From assembly GCA_033060915.1 (NCBI GenBank), contig CM065379.1, positions 37,203,318 through 37,267,317 of the forward strand: 64,000 nt of DNA, read 5' to 3'. The DNA is from Euryodendron excelsum (Eukaryota > Streptophyta > Magnoliopsida > Ericales > Pentaphylacaceae). The translations under genes were made by a program, and so were the position numbers. This document shows, piece by piece, positions 21,716-33,800 of this stretch. A model generated the notes under the pieces. That model saw only the letters and a list, made by a program, of their open reading frames with translations, was not told where the DNA came from and made no database searches. Position 1 is the first letter of the stretch; each line of letters begins with the position of its first letter.

Positions 21716-23474
21716 GATGGCAGACGCAGGCGATGATGATTCCGAGAGGAGACGCCGGTCTGGGATGGTGGCTCGGATAGATTTTGTTGGTAGCTCTAGT
21801 CAATCCAGGGATAGTCGGTGATCTGCTAGGTAGGCATCTACCAGCTAGAGCGGACGGAGAAGTAGACCTCTGGGCGACCCCTTCCCTCCGATTGAGGTAG
21901 CTTTCGAGAAGGAGATGGATGCGAGGGTGGAGGCCCCAACCCTGGGAGATTGAGTAACAAGTTATGGTTAGGCGTCCATCAAACATCAGCAGACGGACGC
22001 AAATCTTGGTGACTTGGAGATACCGAATATTCCACCACTAAGCGAGCGGGCTGCCCCCTTCTATCGGGCCTTCTTATCAAAGATCGGGTTCAATGCATTC
22101 ATGGGCCTTCAAGCTAACCGCCTGAACCGCCACCTGGTGTTGGTGCTCATTGAGAGATGGTTTGGACAGACCACGACTTTCCATTTTGTGGGCTTTGAGT
22201 TGGGACCTACTCTGTTGGATTGGGCTATCATCATGGGGCTTTCCTTTCTCGGTCGGTAGATCACCTTACGGTCAATCAGTAGAGCCGATGCGTGTGGTCT
22301 GCTGGACTTGCCTCCTCCTGAGCATTTTGTCTTCCCAGTCTCTTGGCTTAGTCAGGATGATAGCACCTTTGTTGTTGAGCCACCACCTGCCCGATGAGAT
22401 GTCATGAGACGGCGACTTGTTTTATACTTCATCTCTAATTGCTTCTGCAATAATAACAAGTTGCTCGTCCTTTTTCAGTTGGTGAGCATAGTAGCTGATC
22501 TTGAGGCTAGTCTGAGCTGGATTGGGGGTCCTTCTCCTTTGGATGTTTTGTTCGATCGATGCAGGTCCAGACTTCCTCCCGTTGGGGTAGCTTGATTGGT
22601 TTCTGGCTCTTTCTTATCTAGTGGAGTTATGAGTACTTGTCAGTCCATCGTCCGGAGGTTATTGAGGATGATCTTTATCCCCGTGCTTTAAGGTGGGCTC
22701 ATGATCGTGTAGCACAACGGTCAGAGATTACCGACTTTGTGACGATCCGGGCTAACTTGGAGCTTATTGAGACGAGGGACATGACTTGGCAGCCCTTCGT
22801 TGGAACACTCCATTATGAGACAGTAAGGTACTTGGTCATGTATTACCTATCGAGGGTTTCTTTTTTCAGCGATGATTCTTGGGAGTCCTACCTAGGGGAT
22901 CGACATTAGCGCCAGTTTCATAAGAAGTTCAAGTCAGCAGGAGATCCGCCGAAGTATATGTTTGGAGCCTTGGTGGAGGGAGTTCCTATTCCTTATCAAG
23001 AGCTCCAGCCAAGTGTAGGGTTCTTACTTCCTCCAGTGACTGATTATGCCGCACACTTCGAAGCTCATTTTGTGGGTGCCTTGACTCAGTTCGAGGTGGT
23101 AGTTGGTGGGTACGTCGTTGGCCAAGAGGTGGTTGACTTGTGGCCCCGAGCCGGAGGATATATGCCCCAAGCTTAGTTTACTACTGTGAGGGATAAGAGG
23201 GATCGGTACCAGACAGAGAGAGACCAGTTCCAGACGGAGAGGGATCATTTCTAGGCAAAGGTAGCTTTCTTGACAGCAAAATTGGCTCAGATGGGCGGCG
23301 GCGGGGTATGTTATTCTTTCCCTTCCTTTTTTTGGATGTTGCTTAGTTATTCCCTTCGCCTTGCTAATTTTGGTTTTTACTTCCATGTATGATGCTGGTG
23401 CTTCTAGTAGCTATCTGCCTCCTCCTGATCAAGGTTTTGGTGATTTTGATCCAAATTTTGACTTCAACCTTTGA
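21716..23474 (+). pseudogene. Antisense plant mobile domain (PMD) gene, I2 copy
   Basis: The start MADAGDDDSERRRRSG follows the intron 1 acceptor (ATG 21717). PMD landmarks: GLQANRLNRHLVLVLIERW, TTTFHFVGFELGPTLLDWAI (near 22100-22230), RRRLVLYFISNCFCNNNK (22404-22460), ITDFVTIRANLELIETRDM (22730-22785), DDSWESYLGD (22871-22900). The coiled-coil-like C-terminus has RDRYQTERDQFQTERD, then a donor GTATGT at 23306. The acceptor of intron 2 reads TGTAT instead of GCAG, so it is destroyed. The last exon 23401-23474 ends GFGDFDPNFDFNL. Several stops (for example three TAGs/TGAs within 21810-21870, and at 22257) and a frameshift show it is dead. It is the most divergent of the three copies. Confidence 0.78.
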
Positions 23475-25422
23475 TGAGTGCTCCTTAACATAGGCCTAGC
23501 TTTTTCCTATATTCTATCCTGGACATGTATTAAGCTTAATTGTCAGACAGTTTATTTTTGTAAATTTTGTATAGAGTGGGTATTTATGCTTTAGATAGTT
23601 AGATGTATGTATTGATGCATGGACATGCAAAGATATTTACACAGTTAGGTATATGAACAGATGCATGTATAGGGATAATGATGATGATATATGTTTATTA
23701 CATAGGATGATATTAAACTGTTATTGGTGACTTCTGTTTTTACAGGGAGCTATGTCCTATATATGCGAAGCTCATGCCGAAATTTTATGAAAACATTTAC
23801 ACATGTTAGGGATGCGACAATTAATACAATGAATGGGGTATCATCAAATTATACATCCTTGAAATGGCAACCCCTTCCTTATCAGGGGTCTAATCTCCCT
23901 TTTGGCTTAACCTTACCTTGACTAGATTATAGCACTTTGTACACTTCTCAACCTGTTAATTGCCCCGGATTTTCTACCTTAGGTTAGTGTATAGGATTAT
24001 TTGGTTAGAACTCTTAACTTCGGGGCTTTGGCAACAACTTACTTGACCTTTAGCAGAGCGATGAGCAGCTAGTCTTTTAATCCGAGAAGACTTTGCTTTG
24101 GGATTTTAATGTAGGCTAGGCCGTGGGGTTTTCGAAACAACGGGAAATATAGGCTCGAGTTTGGTGTCGCTTTCAACAGGGTTTAGATCCATACCATCCT
24201 TGACTATTTTTTTTCGACTAGGTTAGCATCCTTCTTTCGCTTCGGCAGCATGTCTACCTCATTTAGATCAGGCAATCCATTGTCTATTGGAGTGGACTTT
24301 AATAGGGTTGTAATGTAGGTCATGGCTTGGGGTTTAATAAGGAAAGATAAAGGCTCCAACCTACAACTTCTATTGGGCTTCTTTCTCACTTAGGATCACC
24401 TTTGGATCTTCTTTCTTGCTTTTACTATACACTTTTCAGGATGAAATGACTCTTTTTTTTCTTTTCTTTTCTTTTGGCCTTTCTATATACTTTTCGAGAT
24501 AAACATAACTTTTTTCTCTTTTGGCCCTTCTACATGCTTTTCAAGATGGCACAAACATGACTTTCTTTAGGCCTTTTCCCCGATATGCTTTTTTTTTCTG
24601 CCCCTTACGCCTTGTCAACTCTTTTCCTTTGCCCCCCCCCCCCTCCTTTTTTTTGTTAGATCTTTTCCTTAACAAATCAATCTAACCCATTGGGTCGGTG
24701 ATCCCTAGGTTGGGGTTTTCTCAAAAAAAGGTAAATGGCTCAACGAGGTTGACAAGGATTGCTTCAGACTATTTGAGAAATGAAATGAGGGCCTCTCTTT
24801 ATTTTGAACTAGATTGCTTGATCCATAGAGCTTTCAACATTGTCCCAGCATGATAGAGGATGGATGACATTCCTTGAGTTCTCAGTTATCTGTCTGCCCC
24901 AATACGGGGGAATGGTCTTGGATTAGGGTTGACAAGGAAACTTTCGCTTTTCGTGAGGCACTAACGGGTTAAACAAAGGGGATATAAACACTTTTTTTTT
25001 TATGGAAAAATGAAAGATAGCTCCTCTTCATCTTGATAATCCAGCCACACATCACTTAGCTTTGGTGTTTTGTAAGTGTTGCCTTTGGGTGGTTTCCTCA
25101 CTCATCTTCATCCTCTCTCTTTTTGCGAAACGTTGATCAATCAGCGAATGACTAACCCATGCTATCATATTCTCTAAGTTAGATCCTCCATAAGATAGAC
25201 CATGCCCCTTGCGTAGGAAGCATTGACCATTCACAAGAAAAATATAAGATGACAGCAATTGAATAAAAAGACTTCATCATTTTATTTATGTCAATGACAA
25301 GCATATAGTTCTTTTTAAAGGAGTGGATATGCAGACATTAATTTAAGGATGAAATGTAAAGGGATAGAAAGAAAGTGGGTGAAAACACCTTTCTCTTGTA
25401 CGCTTTTGACGGGACTCCTTTT
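23475..25422. other. Convergent spacer between PMD and gag, I2
   Basis: About 1.95 kb, homologous to 3794-5725 in I1 and almost equal in length. It has T- and C-rich runs (for example near 24440-24650) and no supported reading frame. No pol motifs are visible. Confidence 0.7.
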
Positions 25423-27519
25423 TTAGCATGGCTTTAGGATGATGCCCACATCTTCAACGCTCCATCCATAGTCGCAACTTCCAATCACGGCAAGGCAGGC
25501 AAAAGCTTCTTCTAGAACTCCAAGCATGTTGGCAGTGATGGTGCAGTTGTCTGCTTTATTGACCTACTTGTTGTCCTTAGCGGCAGGCTATTCCATAAAC
25601 AGAGTGGCTAACTCGCCTCCCCCCAACTCGAATGGCTCTGTCGGTGCGTTTGGCTCTTCTAGCTCCCAGCCCATATCTTCATAGTCGAACTCAGTCACGG
25701 GCCAGGGGTTCTCCCATAAGTGAAGTTCAGCTGTGGCATACCTTGGGTGTAAAAACTCAGCACCCCATCCATCAATAACCATTTCTTCAGTAAGATCCTC
25801 CTCCATGAGCATTGGCTCCTTAATTGGCCAATTAGAAGAATCGAGCACCTCATTAGGGTTATGGAGATAGATTAAGCATAGTGGGAGATCCTCCTTTCTG
25901 TCATTCTCTTCATCAGCTTCCCAATCCTCTTTGTAATCCTCAGTTGTGATCTTATCCAAATCTCATCCGTCCTCTATTTGCACTGGTATCATATTAATTA
26001 TGTGGTCCGGCAAAGGGGTTGGTGGTCATATTAGGGGTTGGAGTAGGGTTCACCAGTTGCAGATCAATGGTCTTATTGTCGATCAAGTCTTAGATTTTAT
26101 GTTTGAGGGAAAAGCAACTCTCGGTGTCATGCCCTTAGCCGCCCGAATGGTACTCACAGGTGAGAGCACCGTTAAAGTTAAGGGGTAGGGGACTTGGCAA
26201 TGGACGAGCTAGTATGGGTTTTAGGATGTTATTCTTTAGGAGGTTATGATAGGCTTTAGTTTGGGTACAGACTAAGACATCAAAGTTATAGAAGCATCGG
26301 GCATGCTTATTGAAATTAGGCCGTGTCCTAGTAAGGCCAATGTTGGGTGCTTGAGTGGGCATACTTAGAGTCGACGTGGGTAAGATAGGGTGAGACTGAA
26401 GTGGGGGATGGTATTGGGGTGGTTGAACAGGTAAGATAGCAGGCACCTCGCTTTCTTTCTTGATTACTCCCCTTGTAGTGGCCACTTTCTTGGCTATGTT
26501 GGCTGAGCTTTCTCCGGTTTTTGCATAAGGATCAGTAATCCACCCTATCTTAAGACCATTTTTTATCATTTCCCCTTGTATGATGAGCTCAGAGAAGCTT
26601 TTTCACATGCTAGTGTAAAGCTTCTCGTAATATATGCCTTGAAAAGTGTGCACAAACAATTGCCCATACTCCTTTTCTTCTAGTGGGGGATTGACTTGTG
26701 TAGCGGCTTCCCTCCATCTCAAGGCATAGCCCTTGAAGCTTTCTTTCTCACCTTTACTCATCGTCATCAAGGACCGCCGATCGAAAGTGAGGTTGATGTT
26801 GTGACGATATTGGGTTTTGACTACATTGACCAGCTCAATCCAAGTCGTGATCTTCCTTAGGTCTAGACAGGCGAACCATTGTGGAGCAGACCCAGTAAGA
26901 CTATGTTAGAACAACTGCATGAGGAGCTTCGGATCATTGCCATGACCATTCAGTGCCTCAGCATACAGGCGAAGATGAGTAATAGGGTTACCAGTGCCAT
27001 CATACTTTTCAAAGTCAGGCATTTTGAACTTGGCAGGTCTCGGATGGTCCAGGAAGAAACAAAACTCGTCATAGAAAGTAAACCCATAAGTCTAACGGCC
27101 ATGGAGACTTCGCAGTGAATCTTCTAGCCTTTGGATTTTCAAATTGAGAGGGTCTAAGGGAGTCCTTTTCATAGTGGGTGAGAGTAGTATGGTTTCTCCT
27201 TCCTCAGTATTAGCCCCATTTGCATCTTCTTTGTTCTTTTTAGCATCATCAGATTGAAGCACAATCCTTGGGTTAGCAGGTTCAGGGTCTTTGGAGGAAG
27301 TCATGGACAATGATGGGATTACAACAGCATCTTTCATGGCCATGGTTTGAATGAGCTTGAACATTTCATCATTCTTGTTCCTTATTTCATTGACCTCCTC
27401 TTGAGAGACTTGGAATGATTCTTCAACGGTGGCAGCCATAAGTGATGCTCTTTGTCGGGTGGTAATGTAGTCCTTAGGTGGATGTTGACCTTTCTTGGGA
27501 GCAATGTTGGCTCGTTATA
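25423..27519 (-). pseudogene. gag: Tat-like gag, I2 copy, uninterrupted by insertion
   Basis: The most complete gag in the window. Order on the minus strand: basic RASLMAATVEES start region, coiled-coil SQEEVNEIRNKNDEM, YDEFCFFLDHPRPAKFKMPD, capsid-like segment with SLMTMSKGEKESFKGYALRW and FSELIIQGEMIKNGL, Pro-rich linker, CEYHSGG-stop-GHDTESC knuckle (TAA at 26135-26137), acidic tail WEADEENDRKEDLPLCLIYL, and a terminal MLGVLEEAFACL. In-frame stops also occur after LHGR, after MQLF and after TSM, so it cannot make a full protein without suppression. Gag forms the particle that packages element RNA. No pol follows it downstream. Confidence 0.85.
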
Positions 27520-28498
27520 GTGTGATATCTGAAAAAGAAAGAAGCAAAAAAACAAGAACACAAATCGTAAGTTAGTTTTTGGTTTTTAGAAAGCTTTATG
27601 CAATGCATGCCCTAGGGTGTCCTTATTTGAGAGGGAGATTGAATATGATGGCTTTGGCTCACTTTTGGCAAATAGGAGGTTTGCCCCTATATGCAAATAC
27701 CTTACTGTTTAGGTGAGAACATTCATTCATTCATTCGCCCATTCATTTGCGAAAAATAAAAAAGTAAAAAGGCACGTTGAACTTTTGGGTTTAAAATACA
27801 ACAGAATCAAAGTACACTTTAATGGGTGAGGGGAAACAATTTCCTTTGGACTTTTACTTACCTATTTTTACAATTGAAATCCTAAACTACTCTTGAGTCT
27901 TTGGATTTGCCTTCTTGAAGCCTGATGTTGAGGAGGTCGTTGAGAGACCTTGTTGGTTGATTGCCCCTTGTCTTCTTGGCAATCATATCTCTGTGAGCAT
28001 AGAGGGATTGGGGCCCCTCTTATGAAATGACTTGAAATGCATGCCGTGAGTCCTTAGGATTACATGGGAACCCTTATGATTTTGGTAGGTTTAATGCAAG
28101 GGAGAGTGACCTTGGTGTCGCTCTTGATGGGTTGATCATATGCATGATAATGCAGTGAGTTGAGTTACTTTGGAACTCTTATCTTGACATGGAATATTGA
28201 ATGCTTAAACATGGATACATAGAGTAAAAAGAGAGATAATGCATTTGTAAAGTAAATATGGTGCATGAGCAGTTATACAAGCATTATAACAGTAAGAGTA
28301 CAGTCATTATAATAATAGGAATAAACAAATATAGTGGAAAGTAAAGTAGTTGCCCCTTCCTCCATGGTTTTGAAATCAGTGCACGTGTCTTGAATCCGGC
28401 CGAGATTCAGCTATGCATGGTGTCTATATGACCATGAGGTTGAGAGTTTGCTAAGATGTTCTAAGAAAGCTCGATTCTTAGATCTTCAAACCTAGGTC
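27520..28498 (-). other. Untranslated leader of I2, gag-proximal part
   Basis: Homologous to the I1 leader (13171-14150). It holds no supported gene. It is interrupted at 28498 by a copia-like solo LTR and continues at 30345. Confidence 0.6.
28494..28498. repeat. Target-site duplication AGGTC, left of the copia LTR
   Basis: AGGTC at 28494-28498 is repeated at 30345-30349. I1 has the uninterrupted sequence at about 14142-14155. Confidence 0.9.
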
Positions 28499-29355
28499 TG
28501 TTGAGTCAATGCCTTGATTTTGATGATAACAAAACATGGTTTAATGATCTAATAATTCTACTTAGTGTGCAGAGTAGCTATTAATTAGATCTTGATTTAA
28601 AGCTTATTATAATGGAGGATTTGTGATGCAAAGATTTGAATAAAGAATGAAAAGCATGATGAAGTGATGTATTCTACAAAGCTGATATTATAAGAAGAAA
28701 AAGAAATCTCAAATTGATGAAAATCTTAGATTGAAGATTGATAAGCATGAAAGAATGGCATATTCAACAATGGTGATCTTATAAGAAAATGAAGATGATG
28801 GATATCAATGAAGAAGAATAAAAATGATCAAAGTCTTGATTGAAAAGATTGGAAACTTTGAGGACTTGAAGATACCTTGCAAGAATAGAAGAAGAAGAGA
28901 CCAACTCAAAGATATGGAAGCTTTCTTGTTAGATGTGAAGATGTCTTAAAGATATGGTAGAAATCACAAGACTTGGAAAGCTTTCTTGGAAGAATTGTTG
29001 AAGTCTATGAAGAAGTTATGTTGATTGAAGAATTCTAGAAGAAATCTAGAAATGAAGATGTTCAAAGAAGAATAGAAAATCAGTTGAAGAAATGAAGATT
29101 CTAAGTCTTGGAAGCTCTCTTGAAGATCATGATGAAGACTTGGTTAAATGGTTGAAGCATTGATGGTGGAAGAGCTCTACAAGTGATTAAAATGAAGATA
29201 ATTCATCTAGAATGGATTGAAGATGTTCTTGGAGTCATCTAACCTTGAATAAGTGTTTGCAAGCTTTAAAATGCCTATTTGGATGATCCTTGAAAAGATT
29301 GGAGATTTTGGAGAAGAATGAAGAAAAATTACAAAAACATGTTTTCTCCTAAAAA

Positions 29356-29599
29356 GAGTAGACCCCTCAAGTAAAAAGAGTCGACTCTTTCGAACAGAGC
29401 CTTGAAATTCTGCTGGAAGCTTAAAAGAGTCGACTCCTGCTGTAAAAAGAGTCAACTCATTTTAACAGAGAACAAAAAATTCTGCAGACTACTTAAAAGA
29501 GTCGACTCCTGGGACAAAAGAGTCGACTCATTTGGACAGTGACTTGAAAAATCTGCTGAAATGCAAAAAGAGTCGACTCATTGTAAAAAGAGTCGACCC
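29356..29599. repeat. GAGTCGACTC palindrome array in the copia LTR
   Basis: Eight copies, intact or nearly so, start at 29356, 29378, 29427, 29449, 29499, 29520, 29570 and 29590. They form four pairs, 20-22 bp within a pair, and the pairs repeat about every 71 bp. Each pair is separated by a conserved TTCTGCTG-type spacer. The array lies about 100-340 bp upstream of the TATA box. Confidence 0.88.
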
Positions 29600-29696
29600 C
29601 CAGACAGTAACGGCTAATTTTCTGAGAGACGGTATGGGCAAATATGCAACCAAATCTTCTCCCATACTTCTCCAACGGCTAGAATCAATCCATATC

Positions 29697-29705
29697 TTTA
29701 TATAC
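29697..29705 (+). promoter_or_regulatory. TATA box of the copia-like LTR
   Basis: TTTATATAC on the plus strand, downstream of the palindrome array, in a typical position for the U3/R boundary. Confidence 0.65.
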
Positions 29706-30344
29706 AAGATGCATACAGCTTCAAAGAAGAGGAGAAGAGCAATTATACCATTCATATCAAGTGCTTGAAGCTGAAAATCACCTGTACCTCACTGCCACAT
29801 ACTTTTGCTGAGTGTTTAAGGTTATCCATTGAGTTGTATTTGTTCATATACTCACTAAGAGAGTTACCCTTTGTATAACCTTTATTCATTCTCACTTGGG
29901 TGGGTTTGTAAACTTGTAAGTTTGAGTGTTTTTAGGTAAAAACACTTATAAGTTTGACAGAAGCTTGGATAAAATCTCTTGGGTTTTGAAAGCTTGGAAA
30001 GAAGCTTTTGTAAGAGTGAGCTGGGCACTCGTGACAAAACCGGCAGCTGTGTAAAGAGTGTTATATAGTGAAATTCCTTCGAAAGGATCGAAGAAGGGAG
30101 GTCGTAGGCAAGGTTAGCCGAACCTCTATAAATCTGGTGCTCTTCTCTCTTGTCTCTGTTTTGCTTATTTACTCTCTATACATGCTTGCATACATACATA
30201 CTTTGATATATACTTTACTTGCTTGATCTACACTTTGATTAATCATTGCAAAAAATTCATAAACTATTTTTAGTTGCAATTCTTGATAAAAATTCTATAA
30301 AACCCAATTCATCCCCCCTCTTGGGTTGCCTACTTGGGCGAACA

Positions 30345-30874
30345 AGGTCCACTCCCTAAGGTGGTGCCATTATTAGTTGGTGATCTGAGCGAGGAAACCA
30401 TCAAGAGGCCGTAGGTGAAGAAACTGACACAAAATCTTGTCCACAACTAATATATCGTTCCCCCTTCTAACTAAAAGGGACATATCAGGGTAGAGATTGC
30501 AAATATGCAGAATGCAGGTACACGTGCAGTGCGTGTATGATTTTTAAAAATTAGAGGAAAGAGCCCAATAACTCCCATCCATCTTGTTCATTCCCTACAT
30601 TCATTCATTCATGGCAATTAATATAACATTAAATAAATATGGGAACAAGGGTCCACCTACAAAAATAAATATGCAAAAGTTAGTACTTTAATGACAAACT
30701 TAAAGCAAGAGTGAATAATTGAATGTAATTAAAGGCAAGTAATAACATGTTTTTGAAAACAACTTGGAAAAACTTGATTTTGAAACATTGAAGTAGATAG
30801 AATTGAACAAATTAATCAAAGACTCCAAATGGGTGAGGGTGAAGAGACATAATAATGGCTTAACTCTCTAAGCA
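30345..30874 (-). other. Untranslated leader of I2, PBS-proximal part
   Basis: Continuation of the I2 leader after the copia LTR, homologous to 14150-14627. It begins with the second copy of the AGGTC duplication. No coding evidence. Confidence 0.6.
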
Positions 30875-30892
30875 TCCCCAATGGAGTCGCCA
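30875..30892 (-). promoter_or_regulatory. Primer-binding site of the I2 element
   Basis: Minus strand TGGCGACTCCATTGGGGA, two bases from the LTR3 terminus, and the same type as in I1. It identifies LTR3 as the 5' LTR of I2. Confidence 0.8.
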
Positions 30893-30894
30893 GC

Positions 30895-33800
30895 TGTCGC
30901 ACCCAGATTTTTCACACCCAAAAAAGACAAATGAGAAAAACACAGTGCTCCCTCATTTGAACTCAACCTCCTAGAAGGACGAGTGTGACTAGATTTAAAT
31001 TAAAAATTGATTTTGAATAAGGGCTTTTGAAAAAAACTTTGGAGTCATCACCTAACTTGATTAAGGTGAGTTAGGTCACTTAAAAACTAAGCACAATCCG
31101 AAGATTGCACTTGGGATTTTTGAAAAGATTTTGAAAACTTCCTCAAGAGAGGGTTTTTAGAAAATAGGTTGTTTGGAAACTTTTGAAAATATTCAGGCCC
31201 TTTTGAAAACAACTCCATTTTGGTCTTTAAAAATAGTGATCTAGGTTAGAAGGTTGGTTACATGTAAGAAAGACGCACTAAGCAATCACCCTACCCTACC
31301 CTTGTGGTACCTACATTTCTATTCACCCTATGTTCACTCATTTAGAATTTTTGAATAATAAATGTCCAAAACTATCCACTTTAGAAAAGAATTTTGAAAA
31401 GATGTTTGACATGATACATAATATGCAAGTGCAAGAAAAGACTTTAATTTTGAAAATAGATTTGAAAAGAAGACTTTGAAGTTTGAAAGAAAGTTTTAGG
31501 AATTGGAAATAGAGATTTGAGAATAGATTTTAGAATTAGAAACTTGAAATAGATCATAAAATTGAAAGTTTGAAAAAGGTTATGAAAATAGAAGCTTGAA
31601 AAAGGTTGTAGAATTAGAAACATAAAAAAGGTTATGGAATTAGAAACTTGAAAAAAGGTATGAAAATAGAAGCTTGAAAAAGGTTGTAAAAATAGAAGCT
31701 TGAAAATGGCTATGAAAATATAAGCTTGAAAAAGGTTGTGACTGCACCCATGAAAGTTCCCTACGTATCCCTTTTTAGGAATTAGGTCAGTCGTAGTTCA
31801 GATAAGAGTCCTATTAAAAATAAACACTTTGAGGTTTGTGAAAAGCTTGATTTGAAAAGATGTTGATTCGAAAGAGTTTAATTTGAAAAAGAGATTTGAT
31901 TTAAACTTGAAATTGAATATTTGAAATTGAATTTTGAGTTGAAATTGAACCTAGACTTAGGATTCGACTTGCAAGAGAGTTTAAACTTTTAAAGAGAATT
32001 AGGACTAGATTTGGAAAGATTGAGATTTGAAAACATCTTTGACTTAGATTGAAGTTGAAAACCAACTTCGCTTAGAAAGGCATTTTAGAAAGAAGTTGAA
32101 GCTTCTTAACTTAGTATTAGGGTAGAACTAGGGTTTAGGTATCCTAAGATTTACGTATCCTAGGGTTGGAACATGTAATCGAATTAGAAAGATTTGACTT
32201 AGACTTGAGAGGTTTGATTTTAAAAAGTTAGATTTAGGAAAGGTTCGAATTAGGAAAGTTGGATTTAAGAAAGATTCGAAAAGAAATTGATTTGATTTGA
32301 AAGCACTTGACTTGGAATGATTTGGAAAGTTAGGGTTTAGGAAAGATTGGATTTTGGAAAGCTTTGAATTAAGAATGTTTCAAATTAGAAAGTTTTGAAT
32401 TTAGAAGGTTTCAAATTAGGAGAGTTTTGAAGTTGGAAAGTTTTAAATTAAGAAACTTTCCTTTTAAGGAAAAGTTGATTTTGGAAAGATTCGAATTTGG
32501 AAAGTTAGAATTAAGAAAGATTTAGAATTTAGAAAGATTTGGAATTGAAAAGTTTTGAAATATAGAAAGATTGGAATTAAGAGAGATTGGAATTAGGAAA
32601 TGTTTGAATTAAGAAAGATTTGATTTAGGGAAGTTTTGGATTAGGAAAGATTAGATTTGGAAAGATTTGAAATTAGGAAATGTGTGATTCCTATTTCTCA
32701 AAATAAAATATTAGATTTTGTTTCGGAAAAGAGATGATTTGATTTTATTTTCAAAAATGGACGATTCGATTTGGTTTCTTAAGTTGGAAGACTAGATTGA
32801 CATGGAATTGGAAAGGATGAGAATTGAAAAGTTTGGATTTAAAAAATATGATTTGACATGAAAAAGAGGTTTAGGAAAGCTAAGTGTTTAATGCAGAAAA
32901 TAGAATTTTGGAAAGCTATGATTGGATGTGAAAAAGGAAAGTGGAAATTAGGATTTCCTAATCATTGACTCTAGAGCTTGACTTGGGCTTCAAGAAAAGA
33001 AGATTTTGGAAAGTAAATCTTTTGAAGGGAGTTTCTAGAAAGGAAACTTGAAGAGTGTTTTTTAGAAAGTAGAACTTTTGAAGAGGGGTTTCGGAAAGGA
33101 ATTTTTGAAAAGAGTTTTTAGGAAATTAAGTTTGAAAAGAGATTTTAAAAAGTAGATTCGAAAAAGAGATTTTAGAAAGTGAGTTTGAAAAGAGATTTTG
33201 GAGAGGATTTAAAAAGTGGTTTTGGAAAGGAGAATTTTTTTTTTTAAAAAAAGTGATTTGGAAAGAGAATGGAATATGGACTTTTACAAAACTCTAAAAA
33301 TATCTCACTTTCCTAAAACGACTTTAAACATATGAAGATTAGAACCATTCTAGGATTGTAATTTTGAAAACAATTAAGATTTGAAACTATGAACCATACT
33401 GGTCCCATTAAATATAATATTTTCCTAAAGCAACCCTAACCGTGGAGTGGCTAGAATCACCTTAGGATTGTGATTTTAACAAAAATAATTTTAGGGTTTA
33501 CACCCAAAACTTATGTAACACTTTCCAAAAACAATCCTAACTATGGAACAGCTAGAGTCATCTTAGAATTGCGATTTTGAAAACAAGTTTGAAAGAAAAA
33601 ATTTTGATGCAAGTTTTGTAAAATATTTTGATGCAAGTTTTGAAAACAAGTTTAGAAAATAATTTTGAAAAGATATATGAATATGATATGCACAATGCAA
33701 ACAGGGTCGTGAACATACAAGGTTTAAGCTTCACCACATAATCAAGGGAGCCAAATCTACATGGTCTAAGGGTGAATTAGAAGAAAATCCCCGACATGGT

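Larger units (their letters stand above)
28499..30344 (+). mobile_element. Ty1/copia-like solo LTR (1846 bp)
   Basis: Begins TGTTGAGTCAATGCC and ends CGAACA, bounded by the 5-bp duplication AGGTC. The plus-strand orientation is set by the TATA box at 29697-29705 and the pyrimidine run (ATCCCCCCTCTTGGG) near the 3' end, a common feature of copia LTR ends. Upstream of the TATA box is a four-unit array of GAGTCGACTC palindromes. No internal region remains. Size and palindrome content recall Sirevirus-type LTRs, but the family is not certain. Confidence 0.85.

Noticed and set aside
29207..29768. Overlapping frames on both strands within the copia LTR
   Set aside because: They overlap the palindrome array and TATA region of a solo LTR and show no domain.
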